Part shown: piece after piece, positions 1 through 8,085 of the stretch
Layout of the letters: the number at the start of each line of letters is the position of its first letter
Position numbering within the stretch: the stretch's first letter is position 1
Assembly (NCBI RefSeq): GCF_023238445.1
Contig: NZ_CP096658.1
Coordinates: 806,001 to 870,000, forward strand
Origin: Halorussus gelatinilyticus
Lineage (GTDB): Archaea; Halobacteriota; Halobacteria; Halobacteriales; Haladaptataceae
DNA length: 64,000 nucleotides
Direction: 5' to 3'
Program-made: the position numbers and the translations under genes
The notes under the pieces: generated by a model
The model's database searches: none
The model's input: only the letters and a program-made list of their open reading frames with translations
What the model was told of the DNA's origin: nothing

Positions 1-42
1 GGCTCCCGAAATCGAACCGGCGAGAATCGGACCGTACGATGC

Positions 43-318
43 CTACGCGTCTTCCAGACTTCCGGCGTCGAACTCGCCGTCGAGGTACTCCTCGCCGAGG
101 TCGGTGATGGCGTAAGTGCCGCCGCCGACGTTCTCCAGCAGGCCGTGGTCGTCGAGCGCGCGACAGCGCATCCCGAGGTGGTTGGTGGAGTACCCGAGGT
201 CGTCGCCGGTTTCGGCCAGTCGGTCGCGGATGGCCGACGGCGGGTAGTTGCCGTTCTCGCGGAGGAATTCGAGGATTCGCTCGTCGGCTTGAGTGAGCCA
301 GTCAGCGTGTTTACGCAT
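43..318 (-). CDS. Small winged-helix DNA-binding protein (PhiH1 repressor-like)
   Basis: The 91-residue protein begins MRKHADWLTQADERILEFL and continues with a helix-turn-helix core (NYPPSAIRDRLA then YSTNHLGMRCRAL) and a wing (GLLENVGGGTYAITDLG). This order is typical of the small haloarchaeal winged-helix proteins often named after the phage PhiH1 repressor. The tail is acidic and has no sensor domain, so it should act as a simple DNA-binding regulator in the cytoplasm. The ATG at 318 fits the upstream TATA-like box. The target is unknown. The family call rests on motif pattern only. Confidence 0.85.
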   Translation of the reverse strand: MRKHADWLTQADERILEFLRENGNYPPSAIRDRLAETGDDLGYSTNHLGMRCRALDDHGLLENVGGGTYAITDLGEEYLDGEFDAGSLEDA

Positions 319-344
319 GGTCGGACGGATTTTCGGTGCCGAGC

Positions 345-358
345 CGGATATATCTATT
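345..358 (-). promoter_or_regulatory. TATA-type promoter for the wHTH gene at 43-318
   Basis: On the minus strand the sequence reads cgaatagatatatcc, an AT-rich TATA-like box in GC-rich DNA. It lies about 30 bases upstream of the ATG at 318, the spacing expected for a leaderless haloarchaeal transcript. Seen in sequence; promoter use is inferred. Confidence 0.5.
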
Positions 359-479
359 CGTTTGAGAAATGTAGAGGTTGCTCTCCGGTGGGCAGAGGCG
401 GGGTATCTGAGCGTCGAGATAGGTCTTCAGATTCCGGGCGCGAGTCGAGCGAGACCGACGACGGAGGAGGCGACAGTCG

Positions 480-875
480 CTACTCGACGGGTTCGCGCCA
501 GTGAACGGTGACGTTGTTCACCGCGAACGCGTCGTCGTCGTCGTTCGTCCGGTCGCGGACGATTTGCAGGGTGTTCGCGCCCTCGACCAGTTCGACTTCG
601 GTGATGGCGTCCTCCCAGTACTGCCACCCGCTGGCCGGCGGGACGTCGAACCCGCCCAGCGACTCGCCGTTTATCCTGAGTTCGTGGCCGTACTCGCCCA
701 CGCGGAACGCCTGCAAGCCGACGTACGGGTCGGTGGCGCGGTCGGTCGGCACCGTGAACTCGAACTCCGGGGTCGCGTCGCCGACGAACTCCGCCCACGG
801 CACGTCTAACTCGTCTCGCTCCGGGCCGAGGAAGGCGCTGACGTTCACCAGCGCGTAGTTGGCGCGGTAGGTCAT
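480..875 (-). CDS. Conserved haloarchaeal protein, DUF7383-like, probable beta-sandwich
   Basis: The 131-residue product starts at ATG 875 (MTYRANYALVNVSAFLG). A longer reading to 1094 adds 73 low-complexity residues and is rejected. The protein has no signal peptide or membrane segment. Phrases such as LRINGESLGGFDVPP, GWQYW and EGANTLQIVRD resemble galactose-binding-like beta-sandwich folds, in which a bound-ligand face is built from strand pairs. I recall this pattern as haloarchaeal DUF7383, but I could not check the number. No function is known to me. It is probably monocistronic: the next gene upstream is over 400 bases away on the other strand. Confidence 0.75.
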   Translation of the reverse strand: MTYRANYALVNVSAFLGPERDELDVPWAEFVGDATPEFEFTVPTDRATDPYVGLQAFRVGEYGHELRINGESLGGFDVPPASGWQYWEDAITEVELVEGANTLQIVRDRTNDDDDAFAVNNVTVHWREPVE

Positions 876-1278
876 ACGTTCGCTCACGACGGCCGTCGTC
901 AAAGTCGTAGTGGGAGCGGGGGAGTGGAGGAGCGTGGAATCCGTTGGTAGCACGATGGACTCGCGTGACGAAATCGACCCTGACAGCATCGTGACTACAC
1001 CGCGAATCGCAGGAGAGTTAGCGTCAGACTTGAGCAAAGGAGTCTCCGCCACCGCTCCGCACCGCCACCGCTCTGCACCGCGACTGCACGGCACCGCACC
1101 GCCACCGCGACGGCCTCACACCTCCCCAGCCTCGCGGTCGCTTCGCTCCCGCGTCCCTCGCGCGCTGATGGCGCGGCCTCGAACCGCGAGGCCGCGCCAG
1201 CGCGCGCCGGGTCGAAACCGCCGTAGCCTCCCGTGCGAATGAGAAACCGGTAAACCGCCGCGTCGCCACGCTTCCAAC
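876..1278. other. 403-base gap with repeats and a strong hairpin
   Basis: I see no credible gene here. The stretch separates the divergently oriented DUF7383-like gene and pus10. It holds a 15-base direct repeat (ccgcaccgccaccgc at 1057-1071 and 1094-1108) in a C-rich tract and a perfect hairpin at 1169-1199. The pus10 promoter must lie at the right end, but no clear TATA box stands out. Confidence 0.6.
1169..1199. repeat. Perfect 13-bp inverted repeat with 5-base loop
   Basis: The left arm tggcgcggcctcg (1169-1181) and right arm cgaggccgcgcca (1187-1199) pair perfectly around aaccg. The hairpin lies 80 bases before the pus10 start. It could be a transcription attenuator, a protein-binding palindrome or a dispersed repeat unit. 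The sequence alone does not decide. Confidence 0.7.
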
Positions 1279-2604
1279 ATGACCATCCTCGAAGACGCCC
1301 GCCGCGTCGCCGCGAACGGCCCGGTCTGCGACTCGTGTCTGGGCCGGTGTTTCGCCGACCGGAGTTTCGGGCTGACCAACGCCGAGCGCGGTCGCTCGCT
1401 CCGGGTCGCGGCCGCCCTCGAAGACGACGACCCCTTCGAACCCGCCGACGCCGACGACTGCTGGGTCTGCGAGGGCGAGAGCCAGCGCTTCGACGAGTAC
1501 GCCGAGCAGGCCGCCGAATCGCTCGCGGACTGGAAGTTCGCCACCTACCAAGTCGGGACGCGGACCCCGCCGCTGCTCGAAGAGAACGAGAAGTTGCTCC
1601 GCGAGTCCGCGGACCTCCCCGAGGACGCGGGCGAGTCGTTCAAGTCGGAGTTCAACCGCGAGGTCGGCAAGCGCGTCGGCCGGTTGACCGACACGGAGGT
1701 CGATTTCGAGCGCCCCGACGTGCTGGCCCTGCTCAACGTGGACCCCGAGCGCGAGGAACTCTCGGACCACGCCGTCGAAGTGCAGATCAACTCGGCGTTC
1801 GTCTACGGCCGCTACCGGAAGCTCGAACGCGACATCCCGCAGACCGAGTGGCCCTGCCGGGAGTGCGGCGGCACGGGCAAGCAACTCGCCGAGGGCGGCG
1901 GCGAGGAATCGTGCGACCACTGCGGCGGGTCGGGCTACCTCTACGACGAGAGCGTCGAGCAGTTGACCACGCCCCCTGTCCTCGACGCGATGGACGGCGA
2001 CGAGGCGCTGTTCCACGGCGCGGGCCGCGAGGACGTGGACGCGCTGATGCTCGACACGGGCCGACCCTTCGTCGTCGAGGTCAAGCGCCCCCGGCGACGC
2101 GACGTGGACACCGACGCGCTCGAAGCCGAGATAAACGAGTTCGCCGACGGGAAGGTCGAAGTCACCGACCTCGCGCTGGCGACCCACGAGATGGTCGAGC
2201 GCGTCAAGGAACTCGACGCGAGCAAGACCTACCGGATGGACGTGGAGTTCGACGCCGACGTGACGAGCGAGGACCTCGATGCGGCCATCGAGGAGTTGCG
2301 GGGCACCACCGTCGAGCAGGATACGCCCCAGCGCGTGGACCACCGCCGCGCGAGCATCACCCGGACCCGGACCGTCTACGACGCGGAGGGCCACCTCGAA
2401 GACGAGCGCCACGCGGAACTCGAAGTCCACGGCGAGGGCGGTCTCTACGTCAAGGAACTCGTCTCGGGCGACGAGGGGCGGACTACCCCGAGCCTCGCGG
2501 GACTGCTCGGCGTCGGCGCGGTCGTCACGGCGCTCGACGTGGTCGCCGTCGAGGGCGAAGACGAGGCGTTCGACGACCCCGAGTACCTGAAGGAAGCGAT
2601 TTGA
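1279..2604 (+). CDS. pus10: tRNA pseudouridine(54/55) synthase Pus10
   Basis: This enzyme isomerises U54 and U55 in the T-loop of archaeal tRNAs. The 441-residue protein shows the family's parts in order. Zinc-binding cysteines C17/C20 (CDSCLGRCF) and C61/C64 come first, then a THUMP-like region (about 80-180). A second cysteine cluster C193/C196 and C212/C215 follows (CRECGGTG and CDHCGGSG, resembling DnaJ zinc-finger repeats). The pseudouridine synthase core carries GREDVDALML at 249-258, with the catalytic aspartate at 252 or 254. The start at ATG 1279 gives the standard N-terminus. It stands alone, followed by a DUF2270 gene in the same direction. Confidence 0.95.
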   Translation: MTILEDARRVAANGPVCDSCLGRCFADRSFGLTNAERGRSLRVAAALEDDDPFEPADADDCWVCEGESQRFDEYAEQAAESLADWKFATYQVGTRTPPLLEENEKLLRESADLPEDAGESFKSEFNREVGKRVGRLTDTEVDFERPDVLALLNVDPEREELSDHAVEVQINSAFVYGRYRKLERDIPQTEWPCRECGGTGKQLAEGGGEESCDHCGGSGYLYDESVEQLTTPPVLDAMDGDEALFHGAGREDVDALMLDTGRPFVVEVKRPRRRDVDTDALEAEINEFADGKVEVTDLALATHEMVERVKELDASKTYRMDVEFDADVTSEDLDAAIEELRGTTVEQDTPQRVDHRRASITRTRTVYDAEGHLEDERHAELEVHGEGGLYVKELVSGDEGRTTPSLAGLLGVGAVVTALDVVAVEGEDEAFDDPEYLKEAI

Positions 2605-2676
2605 GCGCCGCCAGCGCGCGAATCGACCGGGACCCGCGCCACAAACGGTAGATGTGGAAACGGCGTACCGCCGGTA

Positions 2677-3459
2677 ATGGCGGATCAGAACGACCAGCGG
2701 GACGGCGACTCCGACCGGGGCCGAGCCGACCGCGACCAGAATCGAGCCGACCGCGAGGAGTTGCCCGACGACGACCCCGGCGAGCGATTCGGACAGGACG
2801 TCGGCGAAGTCCTCGCGGGCGACCCCTCGGCGATGACCGGGATGATCGGCCACTTCTACCGGGGGCAACTCCATCGGGCGACGACGTGGCGGGGTCGCCT
2901 CGACCAGACCTCCTACTGGGCGGTCACCGTCATCGCCGCCCTGCTGACGTGGGTGTTCTCCAGTCCCGGCAACCCCCACTACCTCCTGCTCATCGGGATG
3001 GGCGCGATGGTGGTCTTCCTCGGGGTCGAGACCCGCCGGTACAGGGCTTACGACGTGTGGCGCGAGCGCGTCAGACTCCTCGAACAGGACCTGTTCGCCG
3101 GAATGTTCGACCCCGAGAGCGAACCGACCCACCCCGACTGGCGACAGCGCCTCGCGGCCGACCTCCGGAACCCCGCGGTCAAGACGCCGATGGCCGTCGC
3201 CTTCGCCCGGCGACTCCGCCGCATCTACTATCCGCTCCTGCTGGTCGTGCTGGCGTCGTGGCTCGTCAGAATCAGCGTCTTCCAACCGAAGGAGACGTGG
3301 CGCCAGACCGCCCGAATCTTCGGAATCTCGGGCGTCGCCGTCGTCGCGGGCGTCGGCCTGTTCTATCTCGTCGTGACGGGCGTCGTCGTCTACGGCGTCG
3401 TGAGTCGGGGCGAACGCGAGTTCCACGAGCGCGAAAACACGGACCCGTGGCGCGACTGA
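2677..3459 (+). CDS. DUF2270 family integral membrane protein
   Basis: The 260-residue protein has a highly charged N-terminal 45 residues (MADQNDQRDGDSDRGRADRD) that look unstructured. A conserved block follows (MIGHFYRGQLHRATTWRGRL), then four hydrophobic segments at roughly 88-106, 109-126, 188-206 and 214-238. The middle loop includes DVWRERVRLLEQDLFAG, a DUF2270 signature. The family is common in haloarchaea and some bacteria, and its function is unknown. It lies 72 bases downstream of pus10 on the same strand, so co-transcription is possible but not shown. Confidence 0.85.
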   Translation: MADQNDQRDGDSDRGRADRDQNRADREELPDDDPGERFGQDVGEVLAGDPSAMTGMIGHFYRGQLHRATTWRGRLDQTSYWAVTVIAALLTWVFSSPGNPHYLLLIGMGAMVVFLGVETRRYRAYDVWRERVRLLEQDLFAGMFDPESEPTHPDWRQRLAADLRNPAVKTPMAVAFARRLRRIYYPLLLVVLASWLVRISVFQPKETWRQTARIFGISGVAVVAGVGLFYLVVTGVVVYGVVSRGEREFHERENTDPWRD

Positions 3460-3484
3460 TCGGCTCGAACCGGATTCCGGCGCG

Positions 3485-3784
3485 TCACTCGGCGGCCGCG
3501 GGCAACACGGCCACCTCGCCGTCGGCGCGAACGCGAATCGCGTACTTCTCGACCGAAAACGTGAACTCCCAGTCGGCGGCGGCGGGCGCTCGGTAGAGGT
3601 CGTCAATCGCCTCCACGTCCACGTAGTCGTAGAGTTGGACGTCGAGGTCGGTCGGCGCGACTCCCTCGACCGCCGCGAGCGCGGTGTAGATGGACCGGCT
3701 TATCGGCTCGGAACTGTCGGGGTCGTGTCGGGTTTGGTAGAGCGTCGCCGCGTCGATGTCGGCGGAGGGAGTTGCGATTGCCAT
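3485..3784 (-). CDS. HalOD1 output-domain protein
   Basis: The 99-residue protein from ATG 3784 consists almost wholly of a HalOD1 domain. It has RSIYTALAAVEGVAPTDLD, then LYDYVDVEAIDDLY, then a strand-rich C-terminus (EKYAIRVRADGEVAVLP). HalOD1 is a haloarchaeal domain seen alone or at the end of sensory proteins, and its biochemical role is unknown. The reading frame stays open upstream to 3985, but that extension is arginine-rich and unlike the domain, so the shorter start is preferred. The gene is convergent with the DUF2270 gene. A second HalOD1 gene lies at 50648-51001. Confidence 0.85.
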   Translation of the reverse strand: MAIATPSADIDAATLYQTRHDPDSSEPISRSIYTALAAVEGVAPTDLDVQLYDYVDVEAIDDLYRAPAAADWEFTFSVEKYAIRVRADGEVAVLPAAAE

Positions 3785-3933
3785 ATTTCCTGTAGGCTCC
3801 CCTACCCTATCAATTACCGGCAGACGGCCGTCAGACGCGCGGAACACGGCGTCCGTGGCCGAGCGCACCGCCGCGTTCGCGCGGCGAACGCGGCGTGAAT
3901 CACGGAGGAACCGCGAAAGAGTTGCGGCGATTC

Positions 3934-5376
3934 TCAGTCGTCGGCCGACGCGCCCGGCCGGAACTCCCGGCTGATGGCCTTCCACTTGCCGGTCGAGAAC
4001 CGGTGGTAGTTTATCAGGGCCGGAACCGTCGTCTCGGCGACGAACGAGAGGTAGAGTCCCGCTATCCCGAGCGAGGTGGTCGCGCCGAGATACGCGACCG
4101 GGATGGCGACGCCGAACATGCCGACGACTTGGCTGTAGAACGTCCAGCGCGTGTCGCCGCTGGCGTCGAGCGGTCCGGCGGTCGCGGACTTGACGCCCTG
4201 CCCGACCGCGGCGACGCAGGCCGAGTATATCAGCGCGACCGCGACGGGAATCGTGGCGTCACCGCTCTCGCCGACGAAGAGTCCGACGATGGGTTCGGCG
4301 AACGGGCCGACCGCGAGCGCCACGACGACGTAAGTGGCGACCGAGAAGGCGACGATGTCGCGGGCGTAGGCCTCGGCCTCGAGTTCGTCGCCCTCGCCGA
4401 GTTCCTGGCCGACGAGACTGCTGGCGGCGAGTCCGAAGCCCCAGCCGGGCGTGTTCATCAGCCCCCAGATTCGACGGGCGATGACGTAGGCCGCGACGAC
4501 GCTCGGACCGAATAGGCCGACGATGGCCAGCATCGGGAACTTGGCGGCGGTCCAGACGCTGTTTCTACCCACGACCGGGAGACCGATGCGGACCAGGTCC
4601 ACGATGGTCTCGCGGTCGGCGTAGGCCCCGAACGGGTCTATCGTCACCGGGAGTTCGCCGAGACCGGGCAGGCGTCCGGCGACGAGACCGGCGACGAAGG
4701 CGCCCGTGACGAGGACGTTCGACAGCACGGTGCCGACCGCGGCCCCGGCGACGCCCATACCGAGTCCGAAGATGAGGACGCCGCTCAGGACGATGTTGGC
4801 TATCGCGCCGCCGCCGCGGACGACCATCGGGGTCCACGAGTCGTCCGCGCCGATGTAGATTCGGCTCCCGACGAGGTTGAGCGCCGCGAAGGGGACGCCG
4901 AGCGCGAGAATCCGGAGGTAGATTGCACCGAGTTCGATGGCCCTCGCCTCGTCGGTCATGAGCGAGATGAGTTCGGCGGGCGCGAGCCAGAACGCCGCCG
5001 CGACCGGGAGCGAGACCGCGAGGACGACGAGCGCGCTGGCCCGGATCGCCACGCCGAGTTCGTCGTACGCCTCCGCGCCGAACCGCTGGGAGACCAGCGC
5101 GATGGTGCCGCCGGCCAACCCGCCGCCGAGCGAGAACGCGATGCCCCAGTAGGGACTGGCGAAGCCGATGCCGGCGATGGCGACGGGACCGACCGCGAGA
5201 CCGACCATCGCCACGTCCACGGCGTTCTTCGACATGCGCGCGAGACCGGTGACGATGCGGGGCCACGCGAGGTCGGTCGTCCGGCGAACGCGCTCGGGCG
5301 AGACGAGGCCGGCGCGGGCGAGCGCCCGGCCGACCGCGAGGACGACCAGTCGCACTGGGTTCGGGAGCGATGGCAC
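3934..5376 (-). CDS. MATE family efflux transporter
   Basis: The 480-residue protein has about twelve hydrophobic segments in two related halves. Conserved MATE features include PRIVTGLARMSKNAVDVAMV near residue 40, the alternation GGGLAGGTIALVSQRFGA, and GWGFGLAASSLVGQELGEGD at the start of the second half. MATE proteins export organic cations or drugs using Na+ or H+ gradients. The NorM/DinF branch is likely, but the substrate is unknown. The ATG at 5376 lies 27-43 bases from an AT-rich promoter-like stretch. No partner genes adjoin it. Confidence 0.92.
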   Translation of the reverse strand: MPSLPNPVRLVVLAVGRALARAGLVSPERVRRTTDLAWPRIVTGLARMSKNAVDVAMVGLAVGPVAIAGIGFASPYWGIAFSLGGGLAGGTIALVSQRFGAEAYDELGVAIRASALVVLAVSLPVAAAFWLAPAELISLMTDEARAIELGAIYLRILALGVPFAALNLVGSRIYIGADDSWTPMVVRGGGAIANIVLSGVLIFGLGMGVAGAAVGTVLSNVLVTGAFVAGLVAGRLPGLGELPVTIDPFGAYADRETIVDLVRIGLPVVGRNSVWTAAKFPMLAIVGLFGPSVVAAYVIARRIWGLMNTPGWGFGLAASSLVGQELGEGDELEAEAYARDIVAFSVATYVVVALAVGPFAEPIVGLFVGESGDATIPVAVALIYSACVAAVGQGVKSATAGPLDASGDTRWTFYSQVVGMFGVAIPVAYLGATTSLGIAGLYLSFVAETTVPALINYHRFSTGKWKAISREFRPGASADD

Positions 5377-5402
5377 GTTGATTGGGCTATTTCGAATCGA
5401 AA

Positions 5403-5419
5403 CTAAAGTATTTTCTATA
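5403..5419 (-). promoter_or_regulatory. TATA-type promoter for the MATE gene
   Basis: Minus-strand reading is cgtatagaaaatacttt, an AT-rich box 27-43 bases upstream of the MATE start at 5376, in otherwise GC-rich DNA. Position and composition fit an archaeal TATA/BRE. Inference from sequence only. Confidence 0.5.
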
Positions 5420-5480
5420 CGTCGCGGCGAGTCGAGACCTCGTCAGTGCCCCTCCGAACCGAAGACAGACCGACGCCGTC

Positions 5481-6197
5481 CTAATCCCGTTGCCCGCGGA
5501 GCGTCTCGACGATCGCCTCGGCGCGCTTCTCGCCGACGCCCTCCACCTCACGTAACTCCGCAGGCGTCGCCGCCAGCAACGCCTCGACGGAGGGGAACGC
5601 CTCGTAGAGCGCGTCGGCGGTCCGCGGGCCGACGCCCTCGATGCAACCGAACAGTCGCTTGGTCCGCGGGGTGGCGTACCCCGTCACGCTCCCGCCGGCG
5701 AGCGGGCGCGGCGAGGGGTCCTCGCGGTGTTTCCGGAGCAGGCGAATCGCCACGTCTACCAACCGCTCGCGGTCGGAACAGGGCAGGACCGGCGTGTCGT
5801 GGCGCGCGGCGAACGAGGCCATCGTGCCGTGGACCGACGCGGCGTCGAGGCCCGGTCTGTCTGCGCCCACGTCGGCGAGGTCGCCCTCCAGCAGGACGTA
5901 GCCGCGGTCGTAGACCTCGCCCATCTTGAGGACCTGCTCGCGGAGGTCGGTCCCGGAGGTGCCGATGGCGGAGTTGGCGTAGTCGGCGACGGTCTTGCGC
6001 TCGATTCCGACCGCGCCGAGTACCGAGCCCGCGTCTCCGGTCTCGTCGGGGTCGATGGCCGCGATGTCCGCCGCGGGGAGGCGGCGCACCTCGACCGCGG
6101 TCACGTCGGGGTGGGCCTCGACCGCGCGGCCGACCGCCTCGGGTTCTCTGTCGTCTACGGCGACCGAGAGCGTCATTCGACGGTCGTAGGTGGTCAC
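5481..6197 (-). CDS. XPF/ERCC4-type nuclease with C-terminal HhH, no helicase
   Basis: This is a structure-specific DNA endonuclease of the XPF/Mus81 family. The 238-residue protein carries the ERCC4 nuclease signature VDDRE (14-18) and the catalytic ERKTVAD (66-72, matching ERKxxxD). Two helix-hairpin-helix motifs follow near the end (GCIEGVGPRTADALYEAF and VEGVGEKRAEAIVETL). The fused helicase of archaeal Hef is absent, so this is the short form. It likely cuts branched or flap DNA during repair, as a dimer with PCNA. Start may be 6197 or the in-frame ATG at 6176 (MTLSVAVDDRE). It is divergent from rnhB. Confidence 0.9.
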   Translation of the reverse strand: MTTYDRRMTLSVAVDDREPEAVGRAVEAHPDVTAVEVRRLPAADIAAIDPDETGDAGSVLGAVGIERKTVADYANSAIGTSGTDLREQVLKMGEVYDRGYVLLEGDLADVGADRPGLDAASVHGTMASFAARHDTPVLPCSDRERLVDVAIRLLRKHREDPSPRPLAGGSVTGYATPRTKRLFGCIEGVGPRTADALYEAFPSVEALLAATPAELREVEGVGEKRAEAIVETLRGQRD

Positions 6198-6296
6198 CGC
6201 GTATCAGCGTCTCGGCTCTCGGAGGGGAAGTCGAGATTCGAGTCCGTCGCGCCGACCATCGCAAAAGCCAATTACTTTCGCGCAGATTTCGAGAGC

Positions 6297-6989
6297 GTGT
6301 TCGGAGTAGACGAGGCCGGGAAGGGGCCGGTGCTGGGTTCGATGTTCGCCGCCGCGGTCCGAGTCGCGGACCCCGACGCGCTCCCCGCGGGCATCGACGA
6401 CTCGAAGAACGTCGCGCCCGAGCGCCGCGAGGAGATCGCGGCCGAACTGCGCGACGACGACCGAATCGCGGTCGGCGTCGCCGAGATTCCGGTCGAGCGG
6501 ATCGACGGCGACGAGGACATGAACACGCTCACCGTGACGGCCCACGCCGAGGCGGTCTCGCAGGTGGTCGGGCGGGAGGCCGACGCGCCCGCCGCGGAGG
6601 CGGCACGCGACCCGGAAGGCATCGCGGACGCCGGCGACACCAGCGAGGAGCGATTCGCCCGGCGCGTCGCCGACGGAGTCCCCGAGAGCGTCGAGTTGAC
6701 CGCGGAACACGGTGCCGACGAGGAGTACCCGGTGGTCGGCGCGGCCAGCATCGTGGCGAAGGTCGAACGCGACGCCCACGTCGCGGCCCTCGCGGAACAA
6801 TACGCCGCCGCGCACGGCCCGGAACTGGGCGAGTTGGGGTCGGGCTACCCGAGCGACCCGAACACCCGCGAGTTTCTGGAGGCGTTCGTTGCCGAGCGGG
6901 GCGAGTTGCCCGACTGTGCACGCCGGAGTTGGTCCACCTGCGAGGACGTGCTGGCCGCGGCCGAGCAGTCGGGACTCGGCGACTTCTGA
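6297..6989 (+). CDS. rnhB: Ribonuclease HII
   Basis: RNase HII cuts RNA in RNA/DNA hybrids and at single ribonucleotides in DNA. With the GTG start at 6297 the 230-residue protein opens MFGVDEAGKGPVLGSMFAA, which holds the catalytic Asp5-Glu6 pair. It continues with DDSKNV (34-39) and GAASIVAKVERDA (148-160). The reading frame is open far upstream, but family proteins begin just before this motif, so the GTG is chosen. A variable acidic, alanine-rich insertion (about 90-125) precedes ERFARRV; the third acidic residue is probably D111 or D114. Confidence 0.93.
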   Translation: MFGVDEAGKGPVLGSMFAAAVRVADPDALPAGIDDSKNVAPERREEIAAELRDDDRIAVGVAEIPVERIDGDEDMNTLTVTAHAEAVSQVVGREADAPAAEAARDPEGIADAGDTSEERFARRVADGVPESVELTAEHGADEEYPVVGAASIVAKVERDAHVAALAEQYAAAHGPELGELGSGYPSDPNTREFLEAFVAERGELPDCARRSWSTCEDVLAAAEQSGLGDF

Positions 6990-7015
6990 GGTCTGTCCGG
7001 TCAGTTCATTCCTGG

Positions 7016-7261
7016 TTACCACTTCAACAGGAGCGTCCGAATCCCCTGTCCAATCAGCGCGATGCCGAGGACGACGAAGGCGGTCGTGACGACGCTCCAC
7101 CCCGCGGCGTTGAAGCCGAGCGCGACGAGACCGAATCCCGCGTAGATGCCGACGAGAGCGACGACCGTCCAGAAGAGCCGTCCGGCGAGTCGGCGGAGTT
7201 CCGCGCGGACCGCGCGCCGGACGACGCGCTCTAACCGCTCGTCGGAGATGTCGGAGGGCAT
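7016..7261 (-). CDS. Small membrane protein, unknown function
   Basis: The 81-residue protein has a charged N-terminus (MPSDISDERLERVVRRAVRA) followed by two hydrophobic segments, about 30-50 and 58-76, ending in LLLKW. No enzyme motif is visible. It starts at ATG 7261 and converges on rnhB, with 26 bases between the stops. Length, start and hydrophobic pattern look like a real small haloarchaeal membrane protein. The charged helix before the membrane pair could bind a partner; that is a guess. Confidence 0.7.
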   Translation of the reverse strand: MPSDISDERLERVVRRAVRAELRRLAGRLFWTVVALVGIYAGFGLVALGFNAAGWSVVTTAFVVLGIALIGQGIRTLLLKW

Positions 7262-7401
7262 AGCCCGGAGTTATCCATCATCGCACAAAAACCTTCGCGT
7301 CGGGTGCTTTCGTTCTCGAATGCGCCGTCGAGAGACGGATCGGTCGTAGGGCGACTCACAATCTCTCACCGACAATTGAGAGATACTGTCCAATTTTACA
7401 A

Positions 7402-7420
7402 TATTTATAAAGATATAAAT
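7402..7420 (+). promoter_or_regulatory. Strong AT-rich promoter of the Cys-rich protein gene
   Basis: The stretch atatttataaagatataaat lies about 30-45 bases upstream of ATG 7449 and contains two overlapping TATA-like boxes. The whole interval 7380-7450 is much richer in A/T than its surroundings. Seen in sequence; strength is inferred. Confidence 0.6.
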
Positions 7421-7448
7421 AACTCGGGTGTAGAGATGAAAATATATA

Positions 7449-8036
7449 ATGGAATTTGATAGCAATACAATCGACCGGCGGAGCGTTCTCAAGAAGGTAG
7501 CGACGGGTGCAACGGTCATGGCCGGCGCAAGCGGTGTCGCAGGAGCCAAGACCGGAGACGTGTCACACACGATGGCCGACCACGAGGAGGCCGTCGCTGG
7601 ATACGAAGCGCCGGAGAAAGTTCGAGAAGTCGTCTCGAACCACGAGGACGCGCTCGAATCGCTCGCCGCCGAGGGCCTCGTTGAGGCGGAGGTTGCGGCC
7701 GATCTGACGGTCGACCCGAACGGCGACATGCGCGGAGACGAAAACGAACACGAGAAAGTAACGTCGATTCAACGAGCTGACGGGTCGGTCGAACCAGAGA
7801 TCAAGATCAACCGGATGACTGACAAAGGACGGCTGACGTTCGCAATTCGGCCGGAGAGCGACGTGCGATGGGCACTTCTTGGAGAGCGCGGGTCGGAGCC
7901 GAAGGTCCTCGACGGTGCGACTACGCTTAGCGTCTGCGATGGCGGGACGTGTGAGAAGGAATGCTGTAAATGGGAAACCTGTGAAGACCCCTGCTGGGGT
8001 GCGTGCGTGGACTGGTGCTACAAGTGTAACTGCTAA
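7449..8036 (+). CDS. Tat-exported protein with ten-cysteine C-terminal tail (halocin-like candidate)
   Basis: The 195-residue protein begins with a Tat signal: DRRSVLKK at 10-17, then a weakly hydrophobic alanine/glycine stretch to about residue 34. Residues 35-150 are acidic and lysine/glutamate-rich with no cysteine. The last 35 residues hold ten cysteines, including ECCKWETCEDPC and CVDWCYKCNC, the only cysteines in the protein. Known family knowledge: halocin C8 is a Tat-exported precursor whose C-terminal part has ten cysteines and is released as a peptide. The layout matches but the spacing does not, so homology is not claimed. Other options are a secreted metal-binding or disulfide-rich peptide. 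The gene is AT-richer than its neighbours, with a strong promoter, which suggests acquisition. Confidence 0.85.
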   Translation: MEFDSNTIDRRSVLKKVATGATVMAGASGVAGAKTGDVSHTMADHEEAVAGYEAPEKVREVVSNHEDALESLAAEGLVEAEVAADLTVDPNGDMRGDENEHEKVTSIQRADGSVEPEIKINRMTDKGRLTFAIRPESDVRWALLGERGSEPKVLDGATTLSVCDGGTCEKECCKWETCEDPCWGACVDWCYKCNC

Positions 8037-8063
8037 CTGTACAGTCCGTCCAGTTCGGCGTTG

Positions 8064-8068
8064 TTTTT
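8064..8068 (+). terminator. T-tract after the Cys-rich protein gene
   Basis: Five thymines (gttgtttttct) occur 28 bases after the TAA of the Cys-rich gene and before the convergent secD stop. Short T-tracts are typical archaeal terminators. Inferred. Confidence 0.4.
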
Positions 8069-8085
8069 CTCAAAAATGAGTTAGA

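Noticed and set aside
1024-3606. An 860-codon minus-strand frame across pus10 and the DUF2270 gene
   Set aside because: It is a long shadow frame caused by GC-rich third positions. It has arginine-rich, motif-free sequence and overlaps two well-supported genes.
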